Below, piece after piece: positions 35,592 to 46,870 of a DNA stretch of 64,000 nt. The position numbers were made by a program, and so were the translations under genes. The notes under the pieces are model-generated. The model had not been told where the DNA came from. It saw only the letters and a program-made list of their open reading frames with translations, and ran no database searches. The stretch's first letter is position 1, and every line of letters starts with the position of its first letter. Origin of the DNA: Bactericera cockerelli (lineage: Eukaryota > Arthropoda > Insecta > Hemiptera > Triozidae); the NCBI GenBank assembly GCA_024516035.1, contig CM044964.1:2789955-2853954 (forward strand), written 5' to 3'.

Positions 35592-35629
<38 letters not shown>
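35300..35629 (+). mobile_element. SINE-G, full length, tRNA-Gly-like head and poly(A)
   Basis: The head GCGCGATTAGCTCAGTGG (A box) ... GGTTCGAACCC (B box), with loop TTGCCAT, resembles tRNA-Gly(GCC). A body of about 220 bp follows (ttgtttgtaagggatacctt, gtgttgacccagcacctaat, ccacaagcgtctacagtagc) and a run of over 30 A. It is a SINE rather than a tRNA gene because the same head and body recur at 3904-4262 and 32936-33135. Confidence 0.8.
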
Positions 35630-35631
<2 letters not shown>

Positions 35632-35696
35632 ACGGGATTTGCAATACCGACTATTCATTTATTTCCAACTAGCGGGCTGTCGCCCGCTTTGCGGGC

Positions 35697-36050
35697 CGAG
35701 GCATGGCCGTAGTGTATTGAGGCATGACCGTAGTGTATTGACGCATGGCCGTAGTGTGTATTGAGGCATGACCGTCCTGTATTGAGGCATGACCGTAGTG
35801 TATTGAGGCATGGCCGTAGTATAAACTGTTAGCGTAATGGGACTTCCTGTCTCGAGCCGACAGTCTAAATAAAGTACTATTATACTATACTATATTGAGG
35901 CATGAACGTAGTGTATTGAGGCATGAACGTAGTGTATTGAGGCATGAACGTAGTGTATTGAGGCATGACCGTAGTGTATTGAGGCATGAACGTAGTGTAT
36001 TGAGGCATGATCGTAGTGTATTGAGGCATGACCGTAGTGTATTGAGGTCC
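35697..36050. repeat. 21-bp tandem array, interrupted
   Basis: The unit is attgaggcatgaccgtagtgt. The array is split at about 35819-35893 by a retrotransposon 3'-tail fragment (gtctcgagccgacagtctaa, AATAAA, then a tact-rich tail). The minus strand is open in one frame because the unit length is a multiple of three, giving a 7-residue repeat (MPQYTT[VIF]). I do not regard this as coding. Confidence 0.85.
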
Positions 36051-36059
36051 GTCTAATTG

Positions 36060-37800
36060 AAAATCTAGAGCGAAAAATAACCTACACACCAAATTTGAAC
36101 ATTTTTGGACTTACCAATACGGAGTAACAGGCAGTTGTTGTAGTGGAAATTTCGAAAAAATTGTGTCTAATTTCTCATCTAGACCGTAAAACGAACCTAC
36201 ACACCAAATTTGAACTTTTTAGGGCTTACCAATATGGAGTAATAGACAGGTGTTGTAGTGGGAGTTTTAAAAAAATCCCATCCAAATGCACATCTAGACT
36301 GTAAAAAAACCTACATACCAAATTTGGACTTCTTCGGACTTACCAGTGCGGAGAAAAGTAGTGGAAGTAAATTTTCCTTTTTCGCCAATGGCAGATGTTG
36401 TAGTGGGAGTTTCGAAAAGCCCAATTTTGCAGATTCAGACAATAAGACAAACATAAATACCAAATTTGAACTTTCTCGGATTTATCAATGCGGAGAAATA
36501 GCGGTGAAAGTAAAAAGTCCTTTTTCGCTGATGAGAGGTGTTGTAGTAGGAGTTTCGAAAAATCCCGTCTAATTGCACATCTAAACTATAAGACAAAGCT
36601 ACCTACCGAATTAGAACTTTCTCGGATTTATCAATGCGGAGAAATAGCGGTGAAAACAAAAAATTCTTTTTCGCCATTGGCCAGGTGTTGTAGTGGGAAT
36701 TTCTAAAAATTCCGTCTTATTGCACATCTAGACTATATGAAAAAAGCTACCTACCGAATTTGAACTTTCTCGGATTTATCAATGCGGAGAAATAGCGGTG
36801 AAAGTAAAAAGTCCTTTTTCGCTAATGAGAGGTGTTGTAGTAGGAGTTTCGAAAAATCCCGTCTAATTTCACATCTAAACTATAAGACAAAGCTACCTAC
36901 CGAATTTGAACTTTCTCGGATTTATCAATGCGGAGAAATAGCGGTGAAAACAAAAAGTCCTTTTTCGCCATTGGCCAGGTGTTGTAGTGGGAATTTCTAA
37001 AAATTCCGTCTTATTGCACATCTAAACTATAAGACAAAGCTACCTACCGAATTTGAACTTTCTCGGATTTATCAATGCGGAGAAATAGCGGTGAAAACAA
37101 AAAGTCCTTTTTCGCCATTGGCCAGGTGTTGTAGTAGGAGTTTCGAAAAATCCCGTCTTATTGCACATCTAGACTATAAGACAAAGCTACCTACCAAATT
37201 TGAACTTTCTGGGATTTATCAATGCGGAGAAATAGCGGTGAAAATAAAAAGTCCTTTTTCGCTAATGAGAGGTGTTTTAGTGGGAATTTCGAAATATCCC
37301 GTCTAATCGCACATCTAAACTATAAAACTAAGCTACCTACCGAATTTGAACTTTCTCGGATTTATCAATGCGGGGAAATAGCGGTGAAAGTAAAAAGTCC
37401 TTTTTCGCCAATGGCAGGTGTTGTAGTGGGAAATTCGAAAAATCCCGTCTTATTGCACATCTAGACTATAAAACAAAGCTACCTACCAAATTTGAACTTT
37501 CTGGGATTTATCAATGCGGAGAAATAGCGGTGAAAGTAAAAAGTCCTTTTTCGACAATGGCAGGTGTTGTAGTGGGAAATTCGAAAAATCCCGTCTTATT
37601 GCACATCTAGACTATAAGACAAAGCTACCTACCAAATTTGAACTTTCTCAGATTTATCAATGCGGAGAAATAGCGGTGAAAGTAAAAAGTCCTTTTTCGC
37701 CAATGGCAGGTGTTGTATTGAGAATTTCGAAAAATCCCGTCTTATTGCACATCTAGACTGTAAGACAAAGCTACCCACCAAATTTCAGCTTCCTAGGACT
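36060..37800. repeat. 146-bp tandem array inside Helitron-like element
   Basis: About 12 head-to-tail units of 146 bp. Each carries caatgcggagaaatagcggt, aaaagtcctttttcgcc and gtgttgtagtgggaatttcg. Adjacent units differ by a few percent; the left-hand ones (36060-36400) are the most diverged. Because 146 is not a multiple of three, the frame changes at every unit. The overlapping 70-104-residue open frames here are repeat translations, not genes. Confidence 0.9.
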
Positions 37801-38049
37801 TACCAATTCGGAGAAACAGTGATGAATCAGTGAGTCAGTCAGTCAGTCAGTCAATCAGTCAGTCAGTCAGTGAAACTCTCTTTTATAAGTATAGATAGAT
37901 CTTTCCTCCCACAGGATCACAAAGTTATTCTGAGTTGTAATGGAAAGTCGTGTGATATTCACACCAGTCTATACTACTGTCGGCCTAAGGGGAATATCAG
38001 GAGGGAACATAAAAGGTATTAAAATGTTGTAAAATATTTTCAAAGGTGA

Positions 38050-38411
38050 ATTTTTCTACGAGGTTATATTATGAAGGAAGAGGATTGGAGGTGAAGGTGG
38101 GGTTATTATTATGAGGGAAGGGTATTGGAGGTATGAAAGGTGCGATGGGAGGACGATTTTGAGGTATGGTTATGTGGGGAGGAATATGAGAGAGAGGGAA
38201 TGAGACAGAAAGAGAGAGAGAGAGAGAGATTGAGGCAGGGATATGTGGGGAGGAATATGAGAGAGAGGGAATGAGAGAGTGAGAGAAAGAGAGAGAGAGA
38301 GACAGAGAGAAAGAGAGAGAGAGAGGAAATGAGAGAGAGAGAGACAGAGAAAGAGAAAGAGAGAGAGAAAAAGAGAGGGTCAGAGGGAGAGATTGAGGGA
38401 GGGATATGAGG

Positions 38412-38442
<31 letters not shown>

Positions 38443-38880
38443 GAAGAGAGGGAGTGATTGAGTGAGGAATATGAGGAAGAAAGAGAGTGAAAGAAGGATT
38501 CATAGATAGAAGGAGAGAGAGAAAAAGAGTTTGGAAGGGATAGAGCGGTCTTATAATGAACAAGGAACAAGAGAAAATAGAGAGAGAGAGAGAGAGAGAG
38601 AAAAATATGGACAAAGAAAGAGAGAGAGAGAGATGGGTAGGAACAGGATGATAAATTGAGACAGAAAAGGGAAAAATAGAGAGAGAGAAAGAAACGGAAG
38701 GAGAGATGATAGAAATGAAAAGAGAGTGTGTGTGTGTGAGAGGAGAGAGAGATGTGGAGGAACGGGATGATAAAATGATGCACTTTAGAAAAAGGAAAGA
38801 GATAGAAAGAGAGAGAGAGAGAGAGAAAGGGAGGAAGGGACAGAGAAAGAGAGAGAGAGAGAGGAAAGTCAAGTAGCAAA
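38050..38880. repeat. GA-rich tract
   Basis: Purine-rich with a repeated ggaatatgagagagagggaa word (38170, 38255). Two 267-residue open frames on the minus strand are artefacts of it. Confidence 0.9.
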
Positions 38881-39040
38881 GGATTATGTTGTATTGTATT
38901 CTGTGACGTCACTGTTGTGAGTTAACAAGGGGGTGGGTGGATTGGGGGGAGGGAGGGGGGGGGGGGCGGTATCATCGATATGGCGTATTATTATTATATT
39001 AACCAGGTTTATGTATTGTGTATTCCGCATAATATTTGTA

Positions 39041-39182
39041 CCGGCCTCAGTAGCCTGATCGATAAGGCGGCGGAGGTCGGTGCCCTGGAGGTCGGTGGTT
39101 CAAGTCCCGATATCAGCGTAGATTTAGTAAAGCGAGTAGTTGTGATATCACAAAAATGATAACACAAAAGTAACACAAATAT
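39041..39182 (+). mobile_element. SINE-A
   Basis: cctcagtagcctgatcgata, ggaggtcggtggttcaagtc, then gtagttgtgatatcac. Confidence 0.7.
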
Positions 39183-39354
39183 GATAACTTTTTTAACAAT
39201 TAATTTTTGTACAGTATAAGTTTATTGTGTATTAGCGCGCTAGACATTGGTTACCCAACGAGACAAGGCATTTTTTAACGAGACATTTTTTTCCGCTCTG
39301 TACTTAGACAATAGACCATTCGGCTCAAGTTAAAAATGATTAATCTACATTAAA

Positions 39355-39520
39355 AGGGTTGGGTGGAAGAGATTGCCATAAGCAATAACCCCGCCCTTTA
39401 TAGTTAGGACATATTAATATATTTCGTTTATTTTATTTTTTTTTTTTTTTGAATTGTTAATATTGTCAATACCTATGTTCTACTAATAAAGAGTTCCTAA
39501 GAAATAAAAATTATTTTTGT
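39355..39520 (+). mobile_element. Family N tail
   Basis: gggttgggtggaagagattg, aataaccccgccctttatag and ctaataaagagttcctaaga. An inverted partial copy (gggtggggttattgcctagg) follows at 39590-39640. Confidence 0.55.
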
Positions 39521-39725
39521 GGAATACTTTAGTAATAGGAAACATGTACAAACAAGTAATAATAAAAATTATGAACAATATTACAATAAAGGGTGGGGTT
39601 ATTGCCTAGGTCAATCTCTTCCACCCAACCCTGTATATGTTAATGTACCTTGTACATAACATAAATATAGGTATATCTTGTCAAATCGCAAGTTTATTCT
39701 ACTAACACCCAGACATGCACAATAA

Positions 39726-39905
39726 TTAAATATTAATATCGCCTTATTTATACTGCCCGATAGGACTATTAAAGTCCCTATATTCCAGCAGTAAGCCCAA
39801 ATGGTAGGATAAATTTTCATGTCTCGGCTGTGTTTCGAACCCGCCACCTCTTGAATCTATGGATTCACAGAGTGCCATCTTTACCACTGAGCTACCGGGA
39901 TAGAC
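39726..39905 (-). mobile_element. SINE-C
   Basis: tatcgccttatttatactgc...ttccagcagtaagcccaaat...ccactgagctaccgggatag. Confidence 0.7.
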
Positions 39906-40414
39906 AATTTGTACATATTCAAATCCTACGGGTGCATGCATTATTCAAGAAATTATACACTAAGGTCCATAAATACTGGAACGATATGATGTTCTCTACG
40001 AAACGCCATGTATCTGTTATTCCCTCAGGACAAAAAGAAAGTATAATTCTTTTTATTTTACTCCATCTGTATACTGTCAAACGGTATATCAATTATTATA
40101 CACATTAATTTACTACAGATATAAGGTAAAAAAAAATCTGGCTCCTCTTGAGACAATGTTTGATATTCTTAATTCCAAAAAAATAAAGCAAAAATTCATT
40201 TACAAAAATATGTAAAATAATTTGTGAAAAGAAAATTGCTCTTTATTTTTCTTGGAATTATAATTCTTGGAAAAAAATATTTTTTTCGTAAAAATCAAAA
40301 TGAAATTAGACTATAAAGCAACCTTGGCCATGATATTTTTTTTTTTTCATTGTTTACCTACCGCTCAAAAAAGTATTACAGAAAAAAATATCTTTTTCTT
40401 TAATTTGGGTTTAA

Positions 40415-40506
40415 CATTGCTTTCAACTGCATGGTCATATCACGACGGGGGTTTTACCTTCCATTCACAGGAAAGTCAGAAACCTGCTACCCACATTAAC
40501 CTCACC
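40415..40506 (-). mobile_element. 5S-derived SINE 3' fragment
   Basis: tcaactgcatggtcatatca...cctgctacccacattaacct: the 3' half of the family. Another short piece (ctcaactgcatggtgatatg) follows at 40536-40562. Similar tail pieces occur at 53885-53962 and 57870-57950. Confidence 0.55.
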
Positions 40507-40596
40507 CAGCCTTATTTTAATTGGATTTAAGGTCGCTCTCAACTGCATGGTGATATGACGACGGTTCTGGTGATGTTGGGTGTAATGTAATGTGTT

Positions 40597-40735
40597 ATAA
40601 TGTACATATATAACATTCAACTCGTAGACACTTAACAAAGGTAACAACTTGTATTTCAAGAATGTACATATTATATAACATTCAACTCGTAGACAGGTAA
40701 CAAAGGTAACTACTAAACTTGTATTTCAAGAAATT
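40597..40735. repeat. Local tandem duplication, about 70 bp
   Basis: aacattcaactcgtagacac and aacattcaactcgtagacag, each followed by taacaaaggtaac and aacttgtatttcaag. Confidence 0.8.
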
Positions 40736-40870
40736 TTGCGCATTTACAGCTAGTAAATAATATTTCCTCGACAGTCTTCTAATAACTGTGTTCTCTTTAT
40801 CAAAGGCTCTGGGACACAAAACTTTGTAATTGCTAGTATTACTACGCACTGACAGTAGAGAGCGTTGTGG

Positions 40871-41567
40871 TAGAGAGAAGAAGAAGGAGAAGGAGAAGGA
40901 GAAGGAGAAGGAGAAGGAGAAGGAGAAGGAGAAGGAGAAGGAGAAGGAGAAGGAGAAGGAGAAGGGAAGGAGAAGGAGAAGGAGAAGGAGAAAGGAGAAG
41001 GAGAAAGGAGAAAGGAGAAAAAGGAGAAAAAGGAGAAAGGAGAAAGGAGAAAGGAGAAAGGAGAAAGGAAGAAAGGAGAAAGGAGAAAGGAGAAAGGGAG
41101 AAAGGAGAAAGGAGAAAGGAGAAAGGAGAAAGGAGAAAGGAGAAAGGAGAAAGGAGAAAGGAGAAAGGAGAAAGGAGAAAGGAGAAAGGAGAAAGGAGAA
41201 AGGAGAAAGGAGAAAGGAGAAAGGAGAAAGGAGAAAGGAGAAAGGAGAAAGGAGAAGGAGAAAGGAGAAGGAGAAAGGAGAAAGGAGAAAGGAGAAAGGA
41301 GAGAAAGGAGAAAGGAGAAAGGAGAAAGGAGAAAGGAGAAAGGAGAAAGGAGAAAGGAGAAAGGAGAAAGGAGAAAGGAGAAAGGAGAAAGGAGAAAGGA
41401 GAAAGGAGAAAGGAGAAAGGAGAAAGGAGAAAGGAGAAAAGGAGAAAGGAGAAAGGAGAAGAGAAAGGAGAAGGAGAAGGAGAAGGAGAAGGAGAAGGAG
41501 AAGGAGAGAAAGGAGAAGGAGAAGGAGAAAGGAGAAGGAGAAGGAGAAGGAGAAGGAGAAGGAGATG
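40871..41567. repeat. Polypurine minisatellite, nearly 700 bp
   Basis: The plus strand is A/G only: (ggagaa)n at the edges and (ggagaaa)n, a 7-bp unit, in the middle. Every frame is open, which explains the Glu/Lys/Arg-rich and Ser/Phe/Pro-rich open frames of 233-284 residues here. Not coding. Confidence 0.93.
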
Positions 41568-41799
41568 AAAATAGTGTTTTTCTTCCTCCTCCTAAATTCC
41601 CCATTCTCCCCCCACTCCCCCTCCTAGTGGCTCGTGTCTCGAGATGATGTAGGTACTTAGTTTATATTTTAATTATTATTGTGTCTCGCTGACACGTGGC
41701 GCTAAACTCTCGCACATGAAAGTCGACACACGGCGAATGGCATACAATGGACGAAAGATAACAAAGAGGGGAAGAACAAATACCGGAAAGTAGGGAAAG

Positions 41800-42741
41800 G
41801 TAAATAGAGAAAAAGTTGAGTGAGAGAGAGAGAGGATTAGAGAGAGAGAGAATAGGAGGATAAGGAGAGAGAGAGAGAGGCAGAGTGAGGGAGAGAGAGG
41901 ATTAGAGAGAGAGAGAATAGGAGGATAAGGAGAGAGAGAGAGAAAAAGAGAGAGGACAAGAGAGAGAGAGAGAGAGAGAAAGAATAGAAGGATAAGGAGA
42001 GAGAGAGAATAGGAAGATAATGAGAGAGAGGTAGATAGGATAAGAGAGAGAGAGAGAGAGAGAAAATAGGAGGATAAGGAGAGAGAGGGGGATAGGAAAA
42101 GAGAGAGAGAGAGAAATAGGAAGATAAGGAGAAAGCAAGAGGCAGATAGGATGAGAGAGAGAGGGAATAGGAGGATAAGGAGAAAGTGAGAGGGGTAGAG
42201 AGAAGGGGTACAGAGGAGTTTGAAAGAGGGGAGGATGGAAGTGCTGAGAATAGAGAGAGCAAAAGAGGTGGAGAGGGGAACATTTAGAGAGGTGACGATG
42301 GTAGTAGATTGGAGGAGAAAAGAGGAGAGAAAGGTGGGGAAATGAGGAGAAAGAGAGAGAGAAAGGATAACTTTCTTACTTTTTTTCTCTCTCTTATCCA
42401 CTATATACACATAACACATGTTTTTTAGCTAACATAATATACGAGTATTATTCATATCACTTTCTCTCTCTTTATCACCCCATTCCCCATTCTCCCGCTC
42501 TCCCTCTCTCTTTCTTAATTTCTCTGTCACTCTCTTACCTCCTCCATTCTATTCACTCCTCTCCCCTTCTTTTTCCCTCCCTTCCTCTCTCTCTCTCTCT
42601 CTTTCTCTCTCTCATTATCTCGCCTCATCTTCTCTCCTCATTCTATCCCTCCTCCCCCTTCTTTCTCCCTTCCTTTCTCTCCTTTCCTTCTCTTCACTCT
42701 CTCCTACTCGCCCTCTCTCTCTCTTCTCCTCTTCTCTTTCT

Positions 42742-42784
<43 letters not shown>

Positions 42785-43245
42785 CTCTCTGTTCACTATA
42801 ATATTACCCGTAGTTATAGAAAGTATTGTTACTTTCTTGTCTCCAGATTAGATTGTTTCATTAATTGATGTCAGCACGTGGCAGAAAGCCGTGGCGGAAA
42901 TCTGATGCACATGGGACTCCTTGGCCGAACGGTTGCATCTACTGCTGTAGTCCAGAGATAACGAGTTCGATTCCCGGTCGGGGAATACCAAGAATCTCTC
43001 TCTCTCTCTCTCCCTACTCCCTTCTCTCCCTTTCCCTCTTCTCTCCCTCTCTCCTCTCTCTCCCTCTCTCCCTCTCTCTCCTCTCCCTCTCTCCTCTCCT
43101 CTCTCCCTCTCTCCCTCTCTCCTCTCTCCCTCTCTCCTCTCTCTCCCCTCTCTCCCTCTCTCCCTCTCTCTCTCTCCTTTCTCCCTCTTCTCCCTTTCTC
43201 CCTTTCTCCCTTCTCCCTCTCTCTCTCCTCCCTCTCTCCTTCTCC
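41800..43245. repeat. GA-rich block followed by two CT-rich blocks
   Basis: Purine-rich 41800-42365 with an aggaggataaggagagagag unit. Pyrimidine-rich 42450-42800 and 42995-43240. The strand switch at about 42370-42440 makes the two blocks loosely complementary. Only the tRNA-like head at 42915-42998 interrupts them. Confidence 0.85.
42915..42998 (+). mobile_element. tRNA-like SINE head joined to a CT tract
   Basis: ccttggccgaacggttgcat and gagttcgattcccggtcggg form an A box / B box pair like family E. A (CT)n tract starts directly after. Confidence 0.5.
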
Positions 43246-43519
43246 TTATTGCCTAAAGGAATGTTAAAAAAACACATTTCTTTAAAAAACCAACGAGTTT
43301 TAAAAGAAAAAATAGAAAGAGAGAAAAAATACTAAAATTTATTTGACTTTTTAGTCAATTCAATTTTCACTGAGCGCACTAATATTTTAGTTGTAATTGT
43401 TTGTATATACCTTTGTTCTTATAATAAAGAGTTTCATAATAATAATAATAAATTAATTAAATAGGTACAGTTTTCCAAAATCACTTGTGTTGAGAACATG
43501 GATTAATGAACTGCACTTA

Positions 43520-43592
43520 TACTTATTGACAAGGCCCCCAGAACCAAGCTAATGCTGGTCTACTCCCTGTTAATAGTCCCCCAGCCAGACGA
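43520..43592 (-). mobile_element. Repeat family T fragment
   Basis: ttgacaaggcccccagaacc...tagtcccccagccagac. Confidence 0.5.
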
Positions 43593-43902
43593 TATTTAAT
43601 GATATAAATTAAATATTTAACATTGGTAAACTTGAGAATTAGAGGCTTAAGAAAAAAATTAGACAATCATCTGAATACGAGTATGTTTAAAATAATATGT
43701 AAAAAAAAGAAGAAAAATTGACTATAAACAATTAATGAATATAATGACCTATCTAACTGGAATACATATTATATTTCTATTGATATAGATATGTTATATT
43801 TGAAATGCCTTCAGACCCAAGAAAATGTCTATAATATTTAACATTCATTAAAAAAATTAAATTAAAATAAATGAAAAGAGAAGTCTATTACAATCTCACA
43901 GA

Positions 43903-44007
43903 CGTATTTATGAACAGATAATTTTGTCTGAGCAATGTCTCAAGCAAGGCCCATTGGAAAGCATGCTTGAGACATTGCTCGGACGACGTATTCTGTTCAT
44001 AAGTACG
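43903..44007. repeat. Near-perfect hairpin, 44-bp arms
   Basis: The left arm (43903-43946, starting cgtatttatgaacag) pairs with 43964-44007 (tgcttgagacattgctcgga...) with a few mismatches around a 17-bp loop. It could be a tiny MITE. No small-RNA evidence can be read from sequence alone. Confidence 0.75.
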
Positions 44008-44359
44008 GCTGGAAGTTTGGTAAACGTATTTAACAAGAAGCAAGTCTTACCTCTTTAGTCAACCTGTGATAACTCAAAAGCGTCCCTTCCTCAGAGTGGT
44101 TACTTTGTGCAACGGGAAAAACTGACAACAGTTTTCTTTAATCGTTCATTAAAAATCTCTGTGGAAGAAAAAACAAATTGGTTCTTAATTTATTTGTCAA
44201 ACAGTTTCCGAGCTCTTTTATTTTTCGGTTCTAAATTGTCACTCCGAAGTTTTCCGTTTGAACAAATTTTAGATACGTTGATTTATTTGATGTACTTTTC
44301 AAAGTTATTTATTTGGTCGATTGAAGACGGTAGAATTATTACTCTTAACTAGGAAAACG

Positions 44360-45480
44360 TTATCAGTTGAAAGTGTTTTATTTGAAGTTTTACTGATTAA
44401 AATAGAGAGGTAAGTTGCTGGTATTGAAGCCAGCCTCCGTGGTGTAATGGTTGTGACTACTGCCTGTAGTCCAGAGATCCTGAATTCGATTCCCGGTTGG
44501 AGCAGACTTTTCGAGAAAAAATTCTGTTTCCTTCAAGCACGTGAGGCTGGCATTTCCGGCTCTACCCAGGCTGGGTTAGGTTAATGTGGGTAGCTGGTAC
44601 GATTCCCAGCGAATGGAGGGTAAAAACCCTGTCCTGACTATCTATGTATCTCAATTAGGACGTTAAAACCAAATAGTATCAACTGGTCACAATAGATCTA
44701 ATTAGGTGACAGTGTTAACTGTAAGGGTTTCACTGAAAACCCTGCAACCAGATCAGATAATAATAATAGTTGATGTCATGGATACTCAGAACTATTACCT
44801 GCTGATGAGAGCTAATGAGCTCGAAACAGCTGTCCAGGGACATCTAGTAAGTTAGTACAGCTTCTCTCTTTTCTGTTTATACTGATTTTAATAATAGTAA
44901 TAATTTTTAGTGGAAGGTAACCACCAGGCGAGGTTCATGCAAACACTTCAAATCAGTAATTATACTGACTTGAAGTGTTTGATTTTCCGTTATCAGCTGA
45001 ACCTGATGAGGTTCTGGGTTTTAATGAAAGCAATTTATTTGGAGCATACCATTTAGGATGTTCAAGTAACCTTTTTGAATAGAAAAGGTAGCTGGTACGT
45101 TTTTGGAATGCGATTGAAGTAAATTATTTGACGAATTTAATTTTCTGTTATTAACAGAAATTGATAAGATTCCCTGGAAATATTCTATTTTGAAGTATTC
45201 AATTAAGGATGTTGAAATATTCAATGAACTCTTTTAATCAGAAAAGAATTTCAATTGAAGTACTTTATTTCAGAAATTCAATTTTCTGTTATTACCAGAA
45301 ACGGATAAGGTTGATGGAAGTATTCAATGATGTTCAAATTGCTCTTTTAAACAGTCAAGAATATAAATTACACACTAGTATTTAATTGAAGTATTTTATT
45401 TCACGACTTTAATTTTCTGTTAATACTGATAGGGTTGGTGGAAGTATTCATTAAGGATATTCAAGAGAGAGGACGTAAAA
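44360..45480. repeat. Old, diverged tandem repeat, about 120-bp unit
   Basis: Recurring words: ttgaagtatttatttca-like, aattttctgttatta, ccagaaa..gataaggtt, ggaagtattcaa..aaggatgttcaa. At least four units, starting near 44360 and resuming at 44940. The SINE-E at 44430-44680 inserted into it later. Confidence 0.6.
44430..44680 (+). mobile_element. SINE-E
   Basis: agcctccgtggtgtaatggt, gaattcgattcccggttgga, aggttaatgtgggtagctgg and atctcaattaggacgttaaa. It sits inside an older diverged tandem repeat. Confidence 0.75.
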
Positions 45481-45624
45481 ATATTTATTAAAAATACTTT
45501 ACAACTGGTGCCACACCGTATCAAGATTTCTTTTTTTAAACAGAATTTCTTTTAAACTTTCTGTTTGAAAATTTTTTTAAGCAGAAAACAACATACACTC
45601 AGTTTTTTTCACTTATTATTTGTC

Positions 45625-45826
45625 TGTCCTGGTACCGTGGTAAAGGCGGCACTGTGTGAATCCAAAGATTCAGAGGTCGCGGTTTGAAAACCCAACGGAC
45701 ATGACAAGTTATCCTCCCATTTGGGATTTTTACCACATAATAATATGTCTTGGGTTAACTGCTAGAACAATGGGATTTAATAGTCCTAATCGGGCATTTT
45801 AAATTAGGCGATATTATTATGACTAT
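45625..45826 (+). mobile_element. SINE-C
   Basis: ggtaccgtggtaaaggcggc, catttgggatttttaccaca and gggcattttaaattaggcga. Confidence 0.7.
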
Positions 45827-45944
45827 TGATTGAAGTACTTTATCTCAATTATTCTAATTATATTTTAAAGTTGACCCCGAATGCATACCTATACAGTTGA
45901 CCACCTATTGAAACATATATGCTACATTGCTACATATCTTTTTG

Positions 45945-46092
45945 GAACCGACCTCATTAAGTCATTAACTTGATCGATAAGGCGGCGGGCTTGTCACCTG
46001 AAGGTCGGTGGTTCAAGTCGCGGTTTCAGCAAAGATTTAGTAAAGTGAGTTTGACTATAAATGACATTGCGTAAGTGATTAACACATGTATA
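45945..46092 (+). mobile_element. SINE-A
   Basis: cttgatcgataaggcggcgg, aaggtcggtggttcaagtcg, then agtgattaacaca. Confidence 0.7.
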
Positions 46093-46444
46093 ATAACTAA
46101 CTTAACTATCTTTTTGGAACCACTGCAAGAAAGTTTGTATAAACAATGAGCAACCTTCCATTAATTTCTCTGTAAACAAGTCCACGAAGATTTATATCCA
46201 AAGTATCCACTTGAAAACTTTTCGCAAAGATATATTGTTGTTCAAGAACACTCGGGAAATTGGAAACACAATTGCAACTCTCGATGTTGAACAAGAATTA
46301 GGAACTGTTTCTCTAATTTAGATGATCGAGATATCGTAAACTTTGGTGTTCATGAGAAATGGCAATAATATATTTTTTTTTTCTCTCTCGCTTGAACAAT
46401 TGAAATACTGATATATTTCTTTAGTGACTTATTATATAGTCCGC
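46093..46444. other. AT-rich DNA, nothing recognised
   Basis: A 62-codon frame (46106-46294 minus) without any motif; composition like its surroundings. Confidence 0.6.
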
Positions 46445-46870
46445 CAGACCACTCAATAATAAAATGTTATGATTTTGAATACTGTCCATATTCGAGGGGA
46501 AAACCTTTTGCTATCAGGAATTTGATTTTTTATATCCTGGGCCTTCAAACTTTGGAATTAAAAAGAAATATGTTGTATAATTTTAATAATAATTGACACC
46601 TAAATATTTAATAAAATAATTTGACAAAAAGTGCAGTAAACTAATTCATACGTCTTCAGTGATTCAAAGAAATAATATATTGTTAAAAAGATGCTTCCTA
46701 TGGGAAAAAATAATATGACTTTTTTAATATTACACAATGTGTAATCAATTTTTTTTATGCATGGTAAAGATTCTGCATTTTCTAATATAACGTTCGTTCC
46801 TATATTAATTCAATTAATTTGTTGGTATACAAAAAATCCCGCGAATTGTTAAAATTATGTGAAATATTCT
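46445..46870. repeat. Diverged direct repeat, left copy
   Basis: Colinear with 47485-47935: tactgtccatat..., cctgggccttcaaactttgg, cagtaaactaattc, gattctgcattttctaatat, cctatattaattcaattaat, ggtatacaaaa. Confidence 0.65.

Larger units (their letters stand above)
35669..37899 (-). mobile_element. Helitron-like element built of tandem arrays, 2.2 kb
   Basis: Read on the minus strand it starts TCTATCTATACTTATAAAAG after an A, continues with an (ACTG)n run, and ends GCGGGCGACAGCCCGCTAG before a T. The 3' hairpin is GCGGGC/GCCCGC immediately upstream of TAG. The body is almost entirely tandem repeat: about twelve 146-bp units (36060-37800) and a 21-bp array (35697-36050). A shorter relative with the same 3' end is at 3590-3842. 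No Rep/helicase frame is present, so it is non-autonomous. Confidence 0.65.

Noticed and set aside
35880..36092. Repetitive protein with MPQYTT units
   Set aside because: Translation of a 21-bp array inside a Helitron-like element.
36258..37756. Series of 70-104-codon similar proteins
   Set aside because: Overlapping translations of a 146-bp tandem repeat whose unit is not a multiple of three; the series is a repeat artefact, not a gene family.
38069..38912. Two 267-codon open frames, Ser/Leu-rich
   Set aside because: Antisense of a GA-rich tract; no domain, no start or splice context.
40750..41627. Open frames of 233-284 codons on both strands
   Set aside because: They are translations of a polypurine repeat; every frame is open and products are Glu/Lys/Arg or Ser/Phe/Pro repeats.
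41676..42419. 247-codon open frame
   Set aside because: Antisense of a GA-rich tract with Leu/Ser repeats.
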